Positions 42,430-51,297 of a stretch of DNA of 61,057 bases are shown here, in pieces. Each line of letters starts with the position of its first letter. Within the stretch, counting starts at the first letter, position 1. Below the pieces are notes generated by a model. The model was not told the origin of the DNA. It saw only the letters and a program-made list of their open reading frames with translations, and ran no database searches. The position numbers and the translations under genes were made by a program. Source of the stretch: Pseudomonadota bacterium (GTDB lineage: Bacteria > Pseudomonadota > Gammaproteobacteria > Burkholderiales > Rhodocyclaceae); the NCBI GenBank assembly GCA_026399515.1, contig JAPLQT010000047.1, positions 1-61,057 of the forward strand, read 5' to 3'.

Positions 42430-45400
42430 TCACCGTGCTCGGTGCACCCCCAAGATTTCCAGCAGATCCATTTCACGCCGCCTGGCTTTTTTCAGGCAGG
42501 CGGCCTTGACGTGGCCGTAGCCGCGAACCTGTTCGGGCAGCGCGGCGAGTTCCAGCAGCAACGGGAGCTTGTTTGCGTCCAGCGTGGGAAGTATCGACGC
42601 TATCGTCCGGGCATAGTCGGCCGCATACTGGCGTTCCATGTGGCGTTCGCGGCTATAGCCGAAGACGTCGAGCCAGGTGCCGCGCAGGCGCCGGCCTCGG
42701 GCCAGCAGCTTCAACAGCGGCAGCATCCACTGTCCGAAAGTGCGTTTGCGCGGCATGCCGCTCGCATCAAGGTCTCCAAGAATCGGCGGTGCGAAATGAA
42801 ATTGCAGGCGGTATTTGCCTTCGAACGCCTGCGCCAGCGCCCGCGTGAATGTGCCATCCGTGTATAAGCGCGCAACCTCGTATTCGTCTTTATAAGCGAG
42901 CAACTTTGCGTAGTTCCTCGCCACGGTGGCAGTCAGCGGAAGTGTCTCATTGTGGTCTTTCATGACCTGCTCGGCGCGCATCACGCGCCCGACAAGCTCC
43001 CGGTATTGGTCGGCATAGCCCGCGTCCTGGTAGACGGTGAGTCGGGCGGTATGGCGTTCCAACACCGAGGCGATATCTTCGTCCTCCGGCCGCGCGGCAT
43101 CGTCGTTCATGAAACGCGACAAGGCGACGGGATCTGCGGCCGCCAGCCGGCCGAGGTGGAAAGCCAGCCGGTTCATATCTACTGCAACCCCGTTCAACTC
43201 GATCGCCCGCATCATCGCCGCCAGCGATATCGGGATCAGGCCTTGTTGCCAGGCCAGTCCGGTGAGCAGGATGTTAGCACCCACGGCATCGCCCAACGCG
43301 CGCGTGGCGAGCGTCGTGGCATCGCTGACCAGCATCTGTTCGGCGCCTGCCGCGTAGCGCATTTTGTCGAGCAGTTCCCCAGCATGGAGTGCCGCATCGG
43401 GATTGCGCACGAAGACATCCGTCGGAATTTCGTAGCTATTCACGACGAGCCTGGTGCGACCGCGACGCACGCTCTGCAATGCGGCTTCGCTGGCCCCGAC
43501 GACCATGTCGCAGGCCAGCAGCAGGTCCGCCTGCTGGGTATCGATGCGCGTCTGATTCAGCAGTTCGGGACGCGCGGCGAGGCGCACGAAGGACAGGACG
43601 GCGCCGCCCTTCTGCGCAAAGCCCATGAAGTCGAGCACCGACGAACTGTGCCCGTCGAGATGTGCCGCCATGGCTACGAGGGCACTGACCGTCACCACGC
43701 CGGTGCCGCCCACCCCGGTCACCAGGATGTCGCAGGGCGCGTCGGACAACGCATCGGCCAAGCTTGTTTCGGGAATGGGCAAACGCGATGCCGCGTCGAA
43801 TAGTTGTTTAAGATTCGCGTTTGCGGCACGTCGCGGCTTGCCGCCGATCACCGAGACGAAGCTGGGGCAGAAGCCGTCGACGCAGGAATAGTCCTGGTTG
43901 CACGACCATTGATCGATGACCCGCTTGCGTCCCAGCGGCGTTTCCTTCGGCAATATCGACAGGCAGTTCGACTTCGACCCGCAGTCGCCGCAGCCTTCGC
44001 AAACCTCGGCATTGATGAAGATACGACATTCCGCCGCGGGCAATTTGCCTTGCTTGCGCCGGCGTCGCTTCTCGGCCGCGCACACCTGTTCGTAGATCAG
44101 TACCGTCACTCCCGGTATTTCCCGTAACTCGCGCTGGATGCCGTCCAACTGCGAGCGATGGTGGAAGCTTGTCCCTTTCGGGAAGTCGCCTTCCTGCCCG
44201 TGAAATTTCTCCGGCGCATCGCTGACGACCACCACCCGTCTGGCGCCTTCGGCCTCCACCTGGCGCGCCATCTGCGCCACCGAGATCGAACCGTCGGGCG
44301 GCTGCCCGCCGGTCATCGCCACCGCGTCGTTGTAGAGGATCTTATAGGTAATGTTGGCCTTGGCGGCGATGGCCTGGCGGATGGCGAGGATGCCGGAGTG
44401 GAAGTAGGTGCCGTCGCCGAGATTCTGGAACATGTGGCGGCGACGCGTGAACATGCCATGCGACACCCAGTCCACGCCTTCTCCGCCCATCTGGATGGCG
44501 CCGGCGGTATCGCGCTCCATCCACGACGCCATGTAATGACAGCCGATGCCCGGCGCAGCCAGCGATCCTTCGGGCACCCGGGTGGATGTATTGTGCGGGC
44601 AACCCGAGCAAAAATAGGGCCTCCGCTTGACCGCGTCCGCCGCATTCGACAATACGGCGGGCGCGGTGAAATCGACCACCAGTTCACGTCGGTCGAGTTG
44701 CGGTTTATGCCTGGCCAGCCAATCGGACACCACCGGCATGACCCGCGAGGGACGCAATTCGCCGGTGGCCGAGAGCAGTGCCAGTCCGGTTGCGTCGCTC
44801 TTGCCGAGGATGATCGGACGCTGGCCATCGGGGCGGTTGTAGAGCAGCGTCCGCATCTGCTGTTCCACCACCGGGCTTTTCTCTTCGACCACCAGAACTT
44901 CCTTGAGGCCAACGCAAAATTCATCGATCCGACTCGTCTCCAGCGGGAAACTCAGGCCGACTTTGTAGATGCGCACGCCATGAGCTGCGAGGTCGGACAG
45001 CGTCAATCCTAGGCGTCGGAAGGCTTCGATCAAGTCGAAATGCGCTTTGCCGCAGGTCACGATACCGATGTCGGCGTGTGCACTGGTGCAGATGTGCTTG
45101 TCGATGGAATTGGCCCTGGCAAACTGCCGCACTGCGTCCAGCTTTGCCGCCAGGCGCAATTCGATGCCGGGACTGGGCACATCGTTGGGGCGAAAATGCA
45201 ATCCGCCCGCCGGCGCGGCAAAGCTCTTCAGGGCGCCGAAATCGCCGATGCGGGAGCGCACGGCATCCAGATCCACTGTCATGCTGCTTTCCACAGTCTC
45301 CGAAATCGCCTTGAAGCCGACCCAGGCGCCGGAATAGCGCGACAGTGCCCAGCCATAGAGGCCGAACTCCAGCATCTCGGCGATATTGGCCGGATTGACC

Positions 45401-45933
45401 ACCGGCATGCCCCAGGCCTGCATGACGAAATCGCTCTGGTGCGGCATCGAGGAGGAGACGCAGCCGTGATCGTCGCCGGCCACCACCAACACCCCGCCGG
45501 TGGGCGAGGAGCCGAAGGCATTGCCGTGGCGCAGGGCGTCGCCCGCGCGGTCGACGCCCGGTCCCTTGCCGTACCAGAGCCCGAAGACGCCGGCGACGGT
45601 GCGCAAGGGATCGCTTTCCACCTGCTGGCTGCCCAGCACGGCTGTGGCCCCGGATTCCTCGTTGATGGCGGGAAGGAAGCGGATATTGGCGGACTCCAGA
45701 TGTGCTTTCGCGCGCCACAGAGCTTGGTCGTAGCCGCCCAGCGGCGAGCCGCGATAACCGCTGATGAAACCGGCGGTGTCCAGCCCGGCTTGAATATCGA
45801 GTTGGCGCTGCATCAAGGGGAGGCGCACCAGCGCCTGGGTGCCCGTCAGGAATACCTGGCCGCTGTCGGCCAGGAGCGCGTATTCGAGGCGGTAGCTATC
45901 GCGGAATGGTGCCTTCGTCGCGGTGTTATTCAT
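42430..45933 (-). CDS. Fused indolepyruvate:ferredoxin oxidoreductase family protein
   Basis: A 1167-residue TPP enzyme that joins alpha- and gamma/beta-type parts of indolepyruvate (arylpyruvate):ferredoxin oxidoreductase. The N-terminal pyrimidine-binding region has FISGYRGSPLGGYDQ and AINEESGATAVLGSQQ; the TPP core has FCSGCPHNTSTRVPEGS and HMFQNLGDGTYFHSG; then a cysteine cluster region (VCEGCGDCGSKSNCL; WSCNQDYSCVDGFCPSF), and a C-terminal oxidoreductase part (ILVTGVGGTGVVTV; DFMGFAQKGGAVLSFVR). It oxidatively decarboxylates 2-oxo acids to acyl-CoA with ferredoxin reduction. GGAGGAG lies 4 bases before the ATG. It is divergent from an Lrp-type regulator and sits alone. Confidence 0.88.
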   Translation of the reverse strand: MNNTATKAPFRDSYRLEYALLADSGQVFLTGTQALVRLPLMQRQLDIQAGLDTAGFISGYRGSPLGGYDQALWRAKAHLESANIRFLPAINEESGATAVLGSQQVESDPLRTVAGVFGLWYGKGPGVDRAGDALRHGNAFGSSPTGGVLVVAGDDHGCVSSSMPHQSDFVMQAWGMPVVNPANIAEMLEFGLYGWALSRYSGAWVGFKAISETVESSMTVDLDAVRSRIGDFGALKSFAAPAGGLHFRPNDVPSPGIELRLAAKLDAVRQFARANSIDKHICTSAHADIGIVTCGKAHFDLIEAFRRLGLTLSDLAAHGVRIYKVGLSFPLETSRIDEFCVGLKEVLVVEEKSPVVEQQMRTLLYNRPDGQRPIILGKSDATGLALLSATGELRPSRVMPVVSDWLARHKPQLDRRELVVDFTAPAVLSNAADAVKRRPYFCSGCPHNTSTRVPEGSLAAPGIGCHYMASWMERDTAGAIQMGGEGVDWVSHGMFTRRRHMFQNLGDGTYFHSGILAIRQAIAAKANITYKILYNDAVAMTGGQPPDGSISVAQMARQVEAEGARRVVVVSDAPEKFHGQEGDFPKGTSFHHRSQLDGIQRELREIPGVTVLIYEQVCAAEKRRRRKQGKLPAAECRIFINAEVCEGCGDCGSKSNCLSILPKETPLGRKRVIDQWSCNQDYSCVDGFCPSFVSVIGGKPRRAANANLKQLFDAASRLPIPETSLADALSDAPCDILVTGVGGTGVVTVSALVAMAAHLDGHSSSVLDFMGFAQKGGAVLSFVRLAARPELLNQTRIDTQQADLLLACDMVVGASEAALQSVRRGRTRLVVNSYEIPTDVFVRNPDAALHAGELLDKMRYAAGAEQMLVSDATTLATRALGDAVGANILLTGLAWQQGLIPISLAAMMRAIELNGVAVDMNRLAFHLGRLAAADPVALSRFMNDDAARPEDEDIASVLERHTARLTVYQDAGYADQYRELVGRVMRAEQVMKDHNETLPLTATVARNYAKLLAYKDEYEVARLYTDGTFTRALAQAFEGKYRLQFHFAPPILGDLDASGMPRKRTFGQWMLPLLKLLARGRRLRGTWLDVFGYSRERHMERQYAADYARTIASILPTLDANKLPLLLELAALPEQVRGYGHVKAACLKKARRREMDLLEILGVHRAR

Positions 45934-45948
45934 GGTCTCCTCCGAGGC

Positions 45949-45968
45949 AGGCGCTTTAGACAGCGCCT
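45949..45968. promoter_or_regulatory. Inverted repeat in the divergent iorAB-lrp region
   Basis: AGGCGCT-ttagac-AGCGCCT, a perfect 7-bp inverted repeat with 6-base spacer, lies 15 bases upstream of the fused oxidoreductase ATG in the 153-bp divergent gap. It is a candidate operator for the adjacent Lrp-type protein, or an mRNA leader hairpin; the sequence does not discriminate. Confidence 0.4.
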
Positions 45969-46086
45969 TGTGGCGTCGCTGAGTTCGAACACTACTCTAG
46001 ACACCCGCGAGGAGAAAGTGTTACCTTTTGTTTGCGTTTAAAGCGATTGATAGGAACGTTTGTTCTCAAAATTGGATATTGCCGAA

Positions 46087-46548
46087 ATGAATGACCTCGA
46101 TAACTACTCGAAGAAAATCCTCCGCGAACTCCAACTGGATTCGCGACGTTCGGTGCAGGAACTGTCCAGCCGCGTGGGCCTGTCGGGAACGCCGTGCTGG
46201 CGGCGCGTCAAGGAGATGGAGGAGAGCGGCCTGATCAGGCGCTATACGGTGCTGCTCGATCGGGAGAAACTCGGCCTGCACGTCTGCTGCCTGGTGCATG
46301 TCAATCTGCAGCGGCATGTGCAAGGCGCTATCCAGGAGTTCGAGCGCGCCATCGGCGAACGCCCGGAAGTCGTCGAGTGCTTCAGCGCCACCGGCGAGGC
46401 CGACTATCTGCTGAAAGTCATCGTGCCGGACATCAAGGCCTTCGATGTCTTTCTCAACCAGGTGCTATTCACTTTGCCTGGAGTCGCCAATGTGCGAACC
46501 AGCGTGGTCTTGCGCGAAGTGAAATACGAGACGGCGCTGCCGGTTTGA
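46087..46548 (+). CDS. Lrp/AsnC family transcriptional regulator
   Basis: A 153-residue Lrp/AsnC regulator. The N-terminal helix-turn-helix reads SKKILRELQLDSRRSVQELSSRVGLSGTPCWRRVKEMEESG, the classical pattern, and the C-terminal RAM domain includes LVHVNLQRHV, VVECFSATGEADYLLKVIVPD and LPGVANVRTSVVLREVK. Such proteins sense amino acids and form octamers. The ATG at 46087 is preferred over the in-frame TTG at 46060. It is divergent from the fused indolepyruvate:ferredoxin oxidoreductase and probably controls it in response to an aromatic or branched-chain amino acid. Confidence 0.9.
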   Translation: MNDLDNYSKKILRELQLDSRRSVQELSSRVGLSGTPCWRRVKEMEESGLIRRYTVLLDREKLGLHVCCLVHVNLQRHVQGAIQEFERAIGERPEVVECFSATGEADYLLKVIVPDIKAFDVFLNQVLFTLPGVANVRTSVVLREVKYETALPV

Positions 46549-46590
46549 AATCACCGTGAACGCTTGTACCACGCGGTTCTGCGCAGCTTG

Positions 46591-48999
46591 TCAGCGCAGA
46601 TCTTCCGGAGCGTCGACATCGGTGAATATGGCGTCGTCCGATATTTCCACAGTGATGATTTCATCGGCATAGCGCCGCAGCAGTTCTCGGGCGCCCTTGT
46701 CTCCTTCTACGCCTTGCATCTCCTCGAAGTAGCGACGCGGCCAGAGAATGGGATTGCCGCGTTGGCCGCTGTGCATCGGTACGACGATGCTGCTGCCGGA
46801 CACGTAGGTATCGATCAGCGCGTCGATGTGCGATGCGTCGATGCGCGGCATGTCGGCGAGCAGCACGACCACGCCGTCGATATCGGTCGGCAGGGAGGCG
46901 ATGCCCCGGCGCAGCGATCCAGCCATTCCTTGCGCGAAATCTGGATTGCGCACGATGCTCACGTGCGGGCCGGCGACCAAGGTCTCGACAGCTTCCGCTT
47001 CGAAACCGGTGACGACGGTCACGGACACAGCGCGCGAGGCGAGAGCGGCATTCCTGGCGCGCAGCGCCAGCGGTATGCCGTCGACGCGGGCGAGCATTTT
47101 ATTGCTGCCGCCCATGCGGCTCGAACGGCCGGCGGCCAGCACCAGGGCTGCGATGCGCGGGCCTGCCGGTTCCTGCGACGAGATCGGTGCTGGAGTTTCC
47201 GGTTCAGCTTCACTCCCGTCTTCGGGCGCGCTGCGGATCAGTCCTCCGACGCCCATCGCCGCGATGTCGTCTGCGCCCAATGGCAGCTTGGCCAACAGGC
47301 GATGCAGCACCCAGTCGAGGCCGTTGAGGCGCCGCGAGCGAGCGCAACCGGGCAGTACGATCACCGGGACGGCATCGATATAAGCCAGCAACAGCATATT
47401 GCCTGGCTCCACCGGCATGCCGAAGCGCACTATTCTGCCGCCTGCCGCAACTATGGCTGCCGGCGCCACATCGCGTCTATCTTTGGTGACGGTCGCGCCG
47501 CTGATCAGGATCAGGTCGCAACCGGCCGCCAGTGCCTGGCGTATCGAGTCTTCCAGGCTGTCCTGGCGATGCGGGCAGCGCAACTCCAGGGCGAGCCTGC
47601 TGCCGAGCGCGTCCAAGCGTTGCCGTGTCACCGCAATGGTGGCGGCGAAGGCGCTTTCCTTGATGCCCGGCAGCTCGCTCAGGATCAGGGCCGCGCGATG
47701 CGGGACGAGTTCCGCCACGGACAAGGGCCGGGCGGCGACGGCCGCGCGAGCTTCGTCCAGGACGCGGCGATTGACGCCCAGGGGAACGATCTTTACCGTG
47801 GCGATGACTTGTCCTTTGCGCACCAGCGTCCATGGTGGCAGGGTGCCGACGGTGATGGCTTCGTCGATGCGGTTGAGCCTGGCTATGGCTGCGGCATCGA
47901 TCTGGAAGAGACCGCGCTCCCTGGCGTGCAGGTTGCAGCGACCGGTATAGGGCTTGCGTGTTTCGCAGTTGAGGCCTGCCAGCAGCGCCGCGACTTCAGC
48001 CGCCGCCGCGTCTTCTGTCGCGTCGCTATCTTCTAGCCGCGCGCCGCTGACGGTCTTGATCCCCGCCTGTTGCAGGACGCCGATGTCCACCGCATCCAGC
48101 ACCCGGCCCTTCTTGAATTTTCGGCCACCCGCTTCCAGGGAGTGGCCGAGGGTCACGCCGAGCGCCAGGTCACAGGCAAACTCGCCGAAATCGACGTTTG
48201 AAGGTGGTGCCTGTCTTTCAATGGTCTTGAGTCTCTGGCCGATGCCGGCGATGCGGGCGTGCTCCTCGAAGCTGGCGATCAGCTCAATAACGCCTTTACC
48301 GCTGCTGGCCACCGTGCACAACACCGGCACCCGCCAGCCCGATGTGGCCGGATGACGTAGTTCCTGTAGCGCTTGCAGGTCGAGTTGGACGCGTTGTGCC
48401 TGCGGCAGGTCGCCCTTATTGACTACCAGGATATCGGCGATTTCGAGAATGCCCGCCTTGATGGACTGCACCTCGTCGCCCAGTCCTGGCGGGCAGACGA
48501 CGATGCGGGTGTCGGCGTAGCGGCTGATCTCGACTTCCGACTGGCCGGTGCCGACCGTCTCGACGATGACGATGTCGAAACCGGCGGCATCGAACACGTC
48601 GATGAGCTTGCCGGTGGTCCGCGACAGGCCGCCGAGATGACCGCGGGAAGACACGGAACGGATGAAGACGTCGTCGCTGCTGCCGTGATCGACCATGCGC
48701 ACCCGGTCGCCGAGTATGGCGCCGCCGCTGATCGGACTCGACGGGTCGACCGCCACCACCGCGATACGATGGCCGCGGCGCAGAAGTTCCACCAGCAGTG
48801 CGTTGATCAGGGTCGACTTGCCGGCGCCGGGCGCCCCGGTAATACCCACAATATGGGCATGGCCGCAATGCGGCAAAAGGCGGGCGTGGAGTTCCTCGGC
48901 GCCGTCACGGCCGTTCTCGATCAGGCTGATGGCACGGGCCAGCGCCAGGCGGTTGCGTGCCAGCACGGCGGAAAAATCTACAGGCACGGGCGATTTCAT
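46591..48999 (-). CDS. Three-domain fusion: MeaB/ArgK-like GTPase, molybdopterin-binding domain, MobA-like nucleotidyltransferase
   Basis: An 802-residue fusion. Residues 1-262 are a G3E GTPase of the MeaB/ArgK type: Walker A GAPGAGKS (55-62), VAVDPSSPISGGAILGDRVRM, SVSSRGHLGGLS, VETVGTGQSEVEI and NKGD (194-197). Residues about 268-590 match the molybdopterin-binding region found in MoeA/MocA-like proteins (FGEFACDLALGVTLGHSLEAGGRKFKKGRVLDA; LILISGATVTKDRRDVAPAA). Residues about 615-802 are a MobA/MocA nucleotidyltransferase (VLAAGRSSRMGGSNKM; LLADMPRIDASHIDALID; GNPILWPRRYFEEM). The last two domains occur together in known proteins of molybdenum-cofactor maturation; the added GTPase is unusual. 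MeaB proteins normally protect B12-dependent mutases, but none is in the window. It is divergent from iorA. Confidence 0.85.
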   Translation of the reverse strand: MKSPVPVDFSAVLARNRLALARAISLIENGRDGAEELHARLLPHCGHAHIVGITGAPGAGKSTLINALLVELLRRGHRIAVVAVDPSSPISGGAILGDRVRMVDHGSSDDVFIRSVSSRGHLGGLSRTTGKLIDVFDAAGFDIVIVETVGTGQSEVEISRYADTRIVVCPPGLGDEVQSIKAGILEIADILVVNKGDLPQAQRVQLDLQALQELRHPATSGWRVPVLCTVASSGKGVIELIASFEEHARIAGIGQRLKTIERQAPPSNVDFGEFACDLALGVTLGHSLEAGGRKFKKGRVLDAVDIGVLQQAGIKTVSGARLEDSDATEDAAAAEVAALLAGLNCETRKPYTGRCNLHARERGLFQIDAAAIARLNRIDEAITVGTLPPWTLVRKGQVIATVKIVPLGVNRRVLDEARAAVAARPLSVAELVPHRAALILSELPGIKESAFAATIAVTRQRLDALGSRLALELRCPHRQDSLEDSIRQALAAGCDLILISGATVTKDRRDVAPAAIVAAGGRIVRFGMPVEPGNMLLLAYIDAVPVIVLPGCARSRRLNGLDWVLHRLLAKLPLGADDIAAMGVGGLIRSAPEDGSEAEPETPAPISSQEPAGPRIAALVLAAGRSSRMGGSNKMLARVDGIPLALRARNAALASRAVSVTVVTGFEAEAVETLVAGPHVSIVRNPDFAQGMAGSLRRGIASLPTDIDGVVVLLADMPRIDASHIDALIDTYVSGSSIVVPMHSGQRGNPILWPRRYFEEMQGVEGDKGARELLRRYADEIITVEISDDAIFTDVDAPEDLR

Positions 49000-49155
49000 G
49001 GGCTGTATTGTGCCCGGTTTTTGCGCCGCGGTTCGGCGCGTCGATCTGGCATAATCCGAGCTTCGAAGGATATTTGAGATTTCTAATTCCTCTTCCTAAA
49101 ATAATAATTACATAATCAATGGCGGCTCGTCGAGCAGCCACCCAATGGTGCTGTC

Positions 49156-51297
49156 ATGGAAAGATCATTCAAGGCGGAAGTCGATCAGTTGCGTCTCGCC
49201 GAGGGCCAGACCTTCACCGGCGAAGGCATCCTCGCCGTGACCAAGGCGCTGCTGCAATCCGGTGTGGCATACGTGGGCGGCTATCAGGGCGCGCCGGTGT
49301 CGCACCTGATGGACGTGCTGGCGGACGCGCATGAAGTCCTCGATGAGTTGGGCGTGCATTTCGAGGCCGCCGGCAACGAGGCCGGCGCCGCGGCGATGCT
49401 GGGCGCCTCGATCAACTACCCGTTGCGTGGCGCGGTCACCTGGAAATCGGTGGTCGGCACCAACGTGGCCTCGGATGCGCTGTCCAACCTGGCATCTGTC
49501 GGTGTTACGGGCGGGGCGTTGATCATCATCGGCGAGGATTACGGCGAGGGCGCCTCCATCATCCAGGAGCGCAGCCATTCATTTGCCATGAAGTCGCAGA
49601 TGTGGCTGCTCGATCCGCGTCCCAACCTCCCCAGCATCGTGAACATGGTCGGGAAGGGCTTCGAGCTGTCCGAGGCCAGTAACACGCCGGTGATGCTGGA
49701 ACTGCGCATCCGGGCCTGTCACGTCCATGGCAGCTTTGTGTGCCGGGATAATCTCAAGCCGAAGTTTTCGAAGCTGAACCGGATTGCCAAGCCGATCTTC
49801 GACGTTGAACGGATTCCGATGCCGCCGTCCAACTATGCGCAGGAGAAACACAAGGTCGAGGTGCGCATGCCAGCCGCGCTGAAATTCATCCGCGAACAGA
49901 AGCTGAATGAGTTCTTCACCGGCGAATTGCACGATATAGGCATCATCTTGCAGGGGGGGCTGTACAACACGCTGATCCGGGCACTCCAGCAGTTCGGATT
50001 GGCGGATGCCTTTGGCGCCTCGAAGATTCCGCTTTACGTGCTGAACGTCACCTACCCGCTGCTGCCGGACGAAGTGGCACATTTTTGCAGCGGCAAACGT
50101 GCCGTGCTGGTGGTCGAGGAAGGCCAGCCGGCGCACCTTGAGGAGGCGATCAACTCCATCCTGCGACGGGCCGATATCAACGATCCGCATGTCATCGGCA
50201 AGGATATCCTGCCGCTGGCGGGGGAATATACCGGCGAAGTGGTGCTCGGCGGGGTGGGGCGTTTCCTGCAACTGATGCTGCCCGACGGCGTCGACCAGGC
50301 AGGCGTGGCACAGGTGCTGGACGGCATCACCCAGGCCAAGCAGCGCGCGGCGGAACTGCTCGGCGAAAGAGTGCCGCTGCGCCCGCCGGGCTTTTGCATT
50401 GGTTGTCCGGAGCGGCCGGTATTCTCGGCCCTAAAACTGGTGGACAAGGAAGTCGGTGGCATCCACATCAGCTCGGATATCGGCTGCCACACCTTCTCGA
50501 CGCTGCCGCCGTTCAATCTCGGCAATACCGTGTTGGGTTTCGGCCTGTCGCTGGCGGCCAGTTCGGGCGTTTCGGCCAGCATGGGGCAGCGCGTGGTGAC
50601 GGTGATGGGCGATGGCGGCTTCTGGCATAACGGGCTTTCGAGCGGTGTGACCAATGCCATTTTCCGCAACGACGACCGCGTGCTGATCATCATGGAGAAC
50701 GGTTACACCTCCGCCACCGGTACCCAGAACATTCCCTCGACGCCCGGATTGACGGCCCAGCAAGGCGTTTCCATCAGCATCGAGGGTACGCTGCGGGGGA
50801 TGGGTGTGAAGTGGCTCGAACGTGTCGACAATTATGCCGTCGGCAATGTCGCGGAAGTGTTGAGGCGCGCCATGACGACGCCCGAGACGGGACTCAAAGT
50901 GATCATCGCCGACGGCGAGTGCATGCTGGAGCGGCAGCGCCGCCTGCGTCCCGTCAATGCCGCTCGGCTGGCGGACGGCGGGCGCGTGGTGCGCACGCGT
51001 TTCGGCGTCGACGAGGATGTGTGCACCGGCGACCGCTCCTGCATCCGCCTGTCCGGCTGCCCATCGCTGACGCTCAAGGACAATCCCGATCCGCTGCGCA
51101 CCGAGCCGGTCACCACGGTGAATAACGGCTGCGTCGGCTGCGGCCTGTGTGGCGAAGTGGCGCAGGCGGCGGCGCTGTGTCCGTCGTTTTATCGCACGGA
51201 AGTGATCCAGAACCCCGGCTGGACAGACCGCTTCATGCAGGGCCTGCGCCAATGGACCATAGGTCGTTTGTCAGGCGATGGAAGGGGGCAGGCATGA
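49156..51297 (+). CDS. iorA: Indolepyruvate:ferredoxin oxidoreductase alpha subunit
   Basis: A 713-residue TPP-dependent subunit. Order of features: pyrimidine domain (YVGGYQGAPVSHLMDVLADA; FEAAGNEAGAAAMLGASIN; WKSVVGTNVASDALSNLA), TPP core (PGFCIGCPERPVFSALK; GDGGFWHNGLSSGVTNAIF; ENGYTSATGTQNIPSTPG), and a C-terminal ferredoxin-like region with cysteines in DVCTGDRSCIRLSGCPSL and GCVGCGLCGEVAQAAALCPSF. It converts aryl- or other 2-oxo acids plus CoA to acyl-CoA, CO2 and reduced ferredoxin. It overlaps iorB by 4 bases. In an organism that reduces benzoyl-CoA with ferredoxin, this enzyme could both process aromatic amino acids and supply electrons; this last point is inference. Confidence 0.9.
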   Translation: MERSFKAEVDQLRLAEGQTFTGEGILAVTKALLQSGVAYVGGYQGAPVSHLMDVLADAHEVLDELGVHFEAAGNEAGAAAMLGASINYPLRGAVTWKSVVGTNVASDALSNLASVGVTGGALIIIGEDYGEGASIIQERSHSFAMKSQMWLLDPRPNLPSIVNMVGKGFELSEASNTPVMLELRIRACHVHGSFVCRDNLKPKFSKLNRIAKPIFDVERIPMPPSNYAQEKHKVEVRMPAALKFIREQKLNEFFTGELHDIGIILQGGLYNTLIRALQQFGLADAFGASKIPLYVLNVTYPLLPDEVAHFCSGKRAVLVVEEGQPAHLEEAINSILRRADINDPHVIGKDILPLAGEYTGEVVLGGVGRFLQLMLPDGVDQAGVAQVLDGITQAKQRAAELLGERVPLRPPGFCIGCPERPVFSALKLVDKEVGGIHISSDIGCHTFSTLPPFNLGNTVLGFGLSLAASSGVSASMGQRVVTVMGDGGFWHNGLSSGVTNAIFRNDDRVLIIMENGYTSATGTQNIPSTPGLTAQQGVSISIEGTLRGMGVKWLERVDNYAVGNVAEVLRRAMTTPETGLKVIIADGECMLERQRRLRPVNAARLADGGRVVRTRFGVDEDVCTGDRSCIRLSGCPSLTLKDNPDPLRTEPVTTVNNGCVGCGLCGEVAQAAALCPSFYRTEVIQNPGWTDRFMQGLRQWTIGRLSGDGRGQA

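Noticed and set aside
46564-48036. 490-codon plus-strand open frame opposite the MeaB fusion
   Set aside because: It is a GC-rich shadow of the fusion gene; its translation shows no domain and the opposite strand carries continuous recognised motifs.
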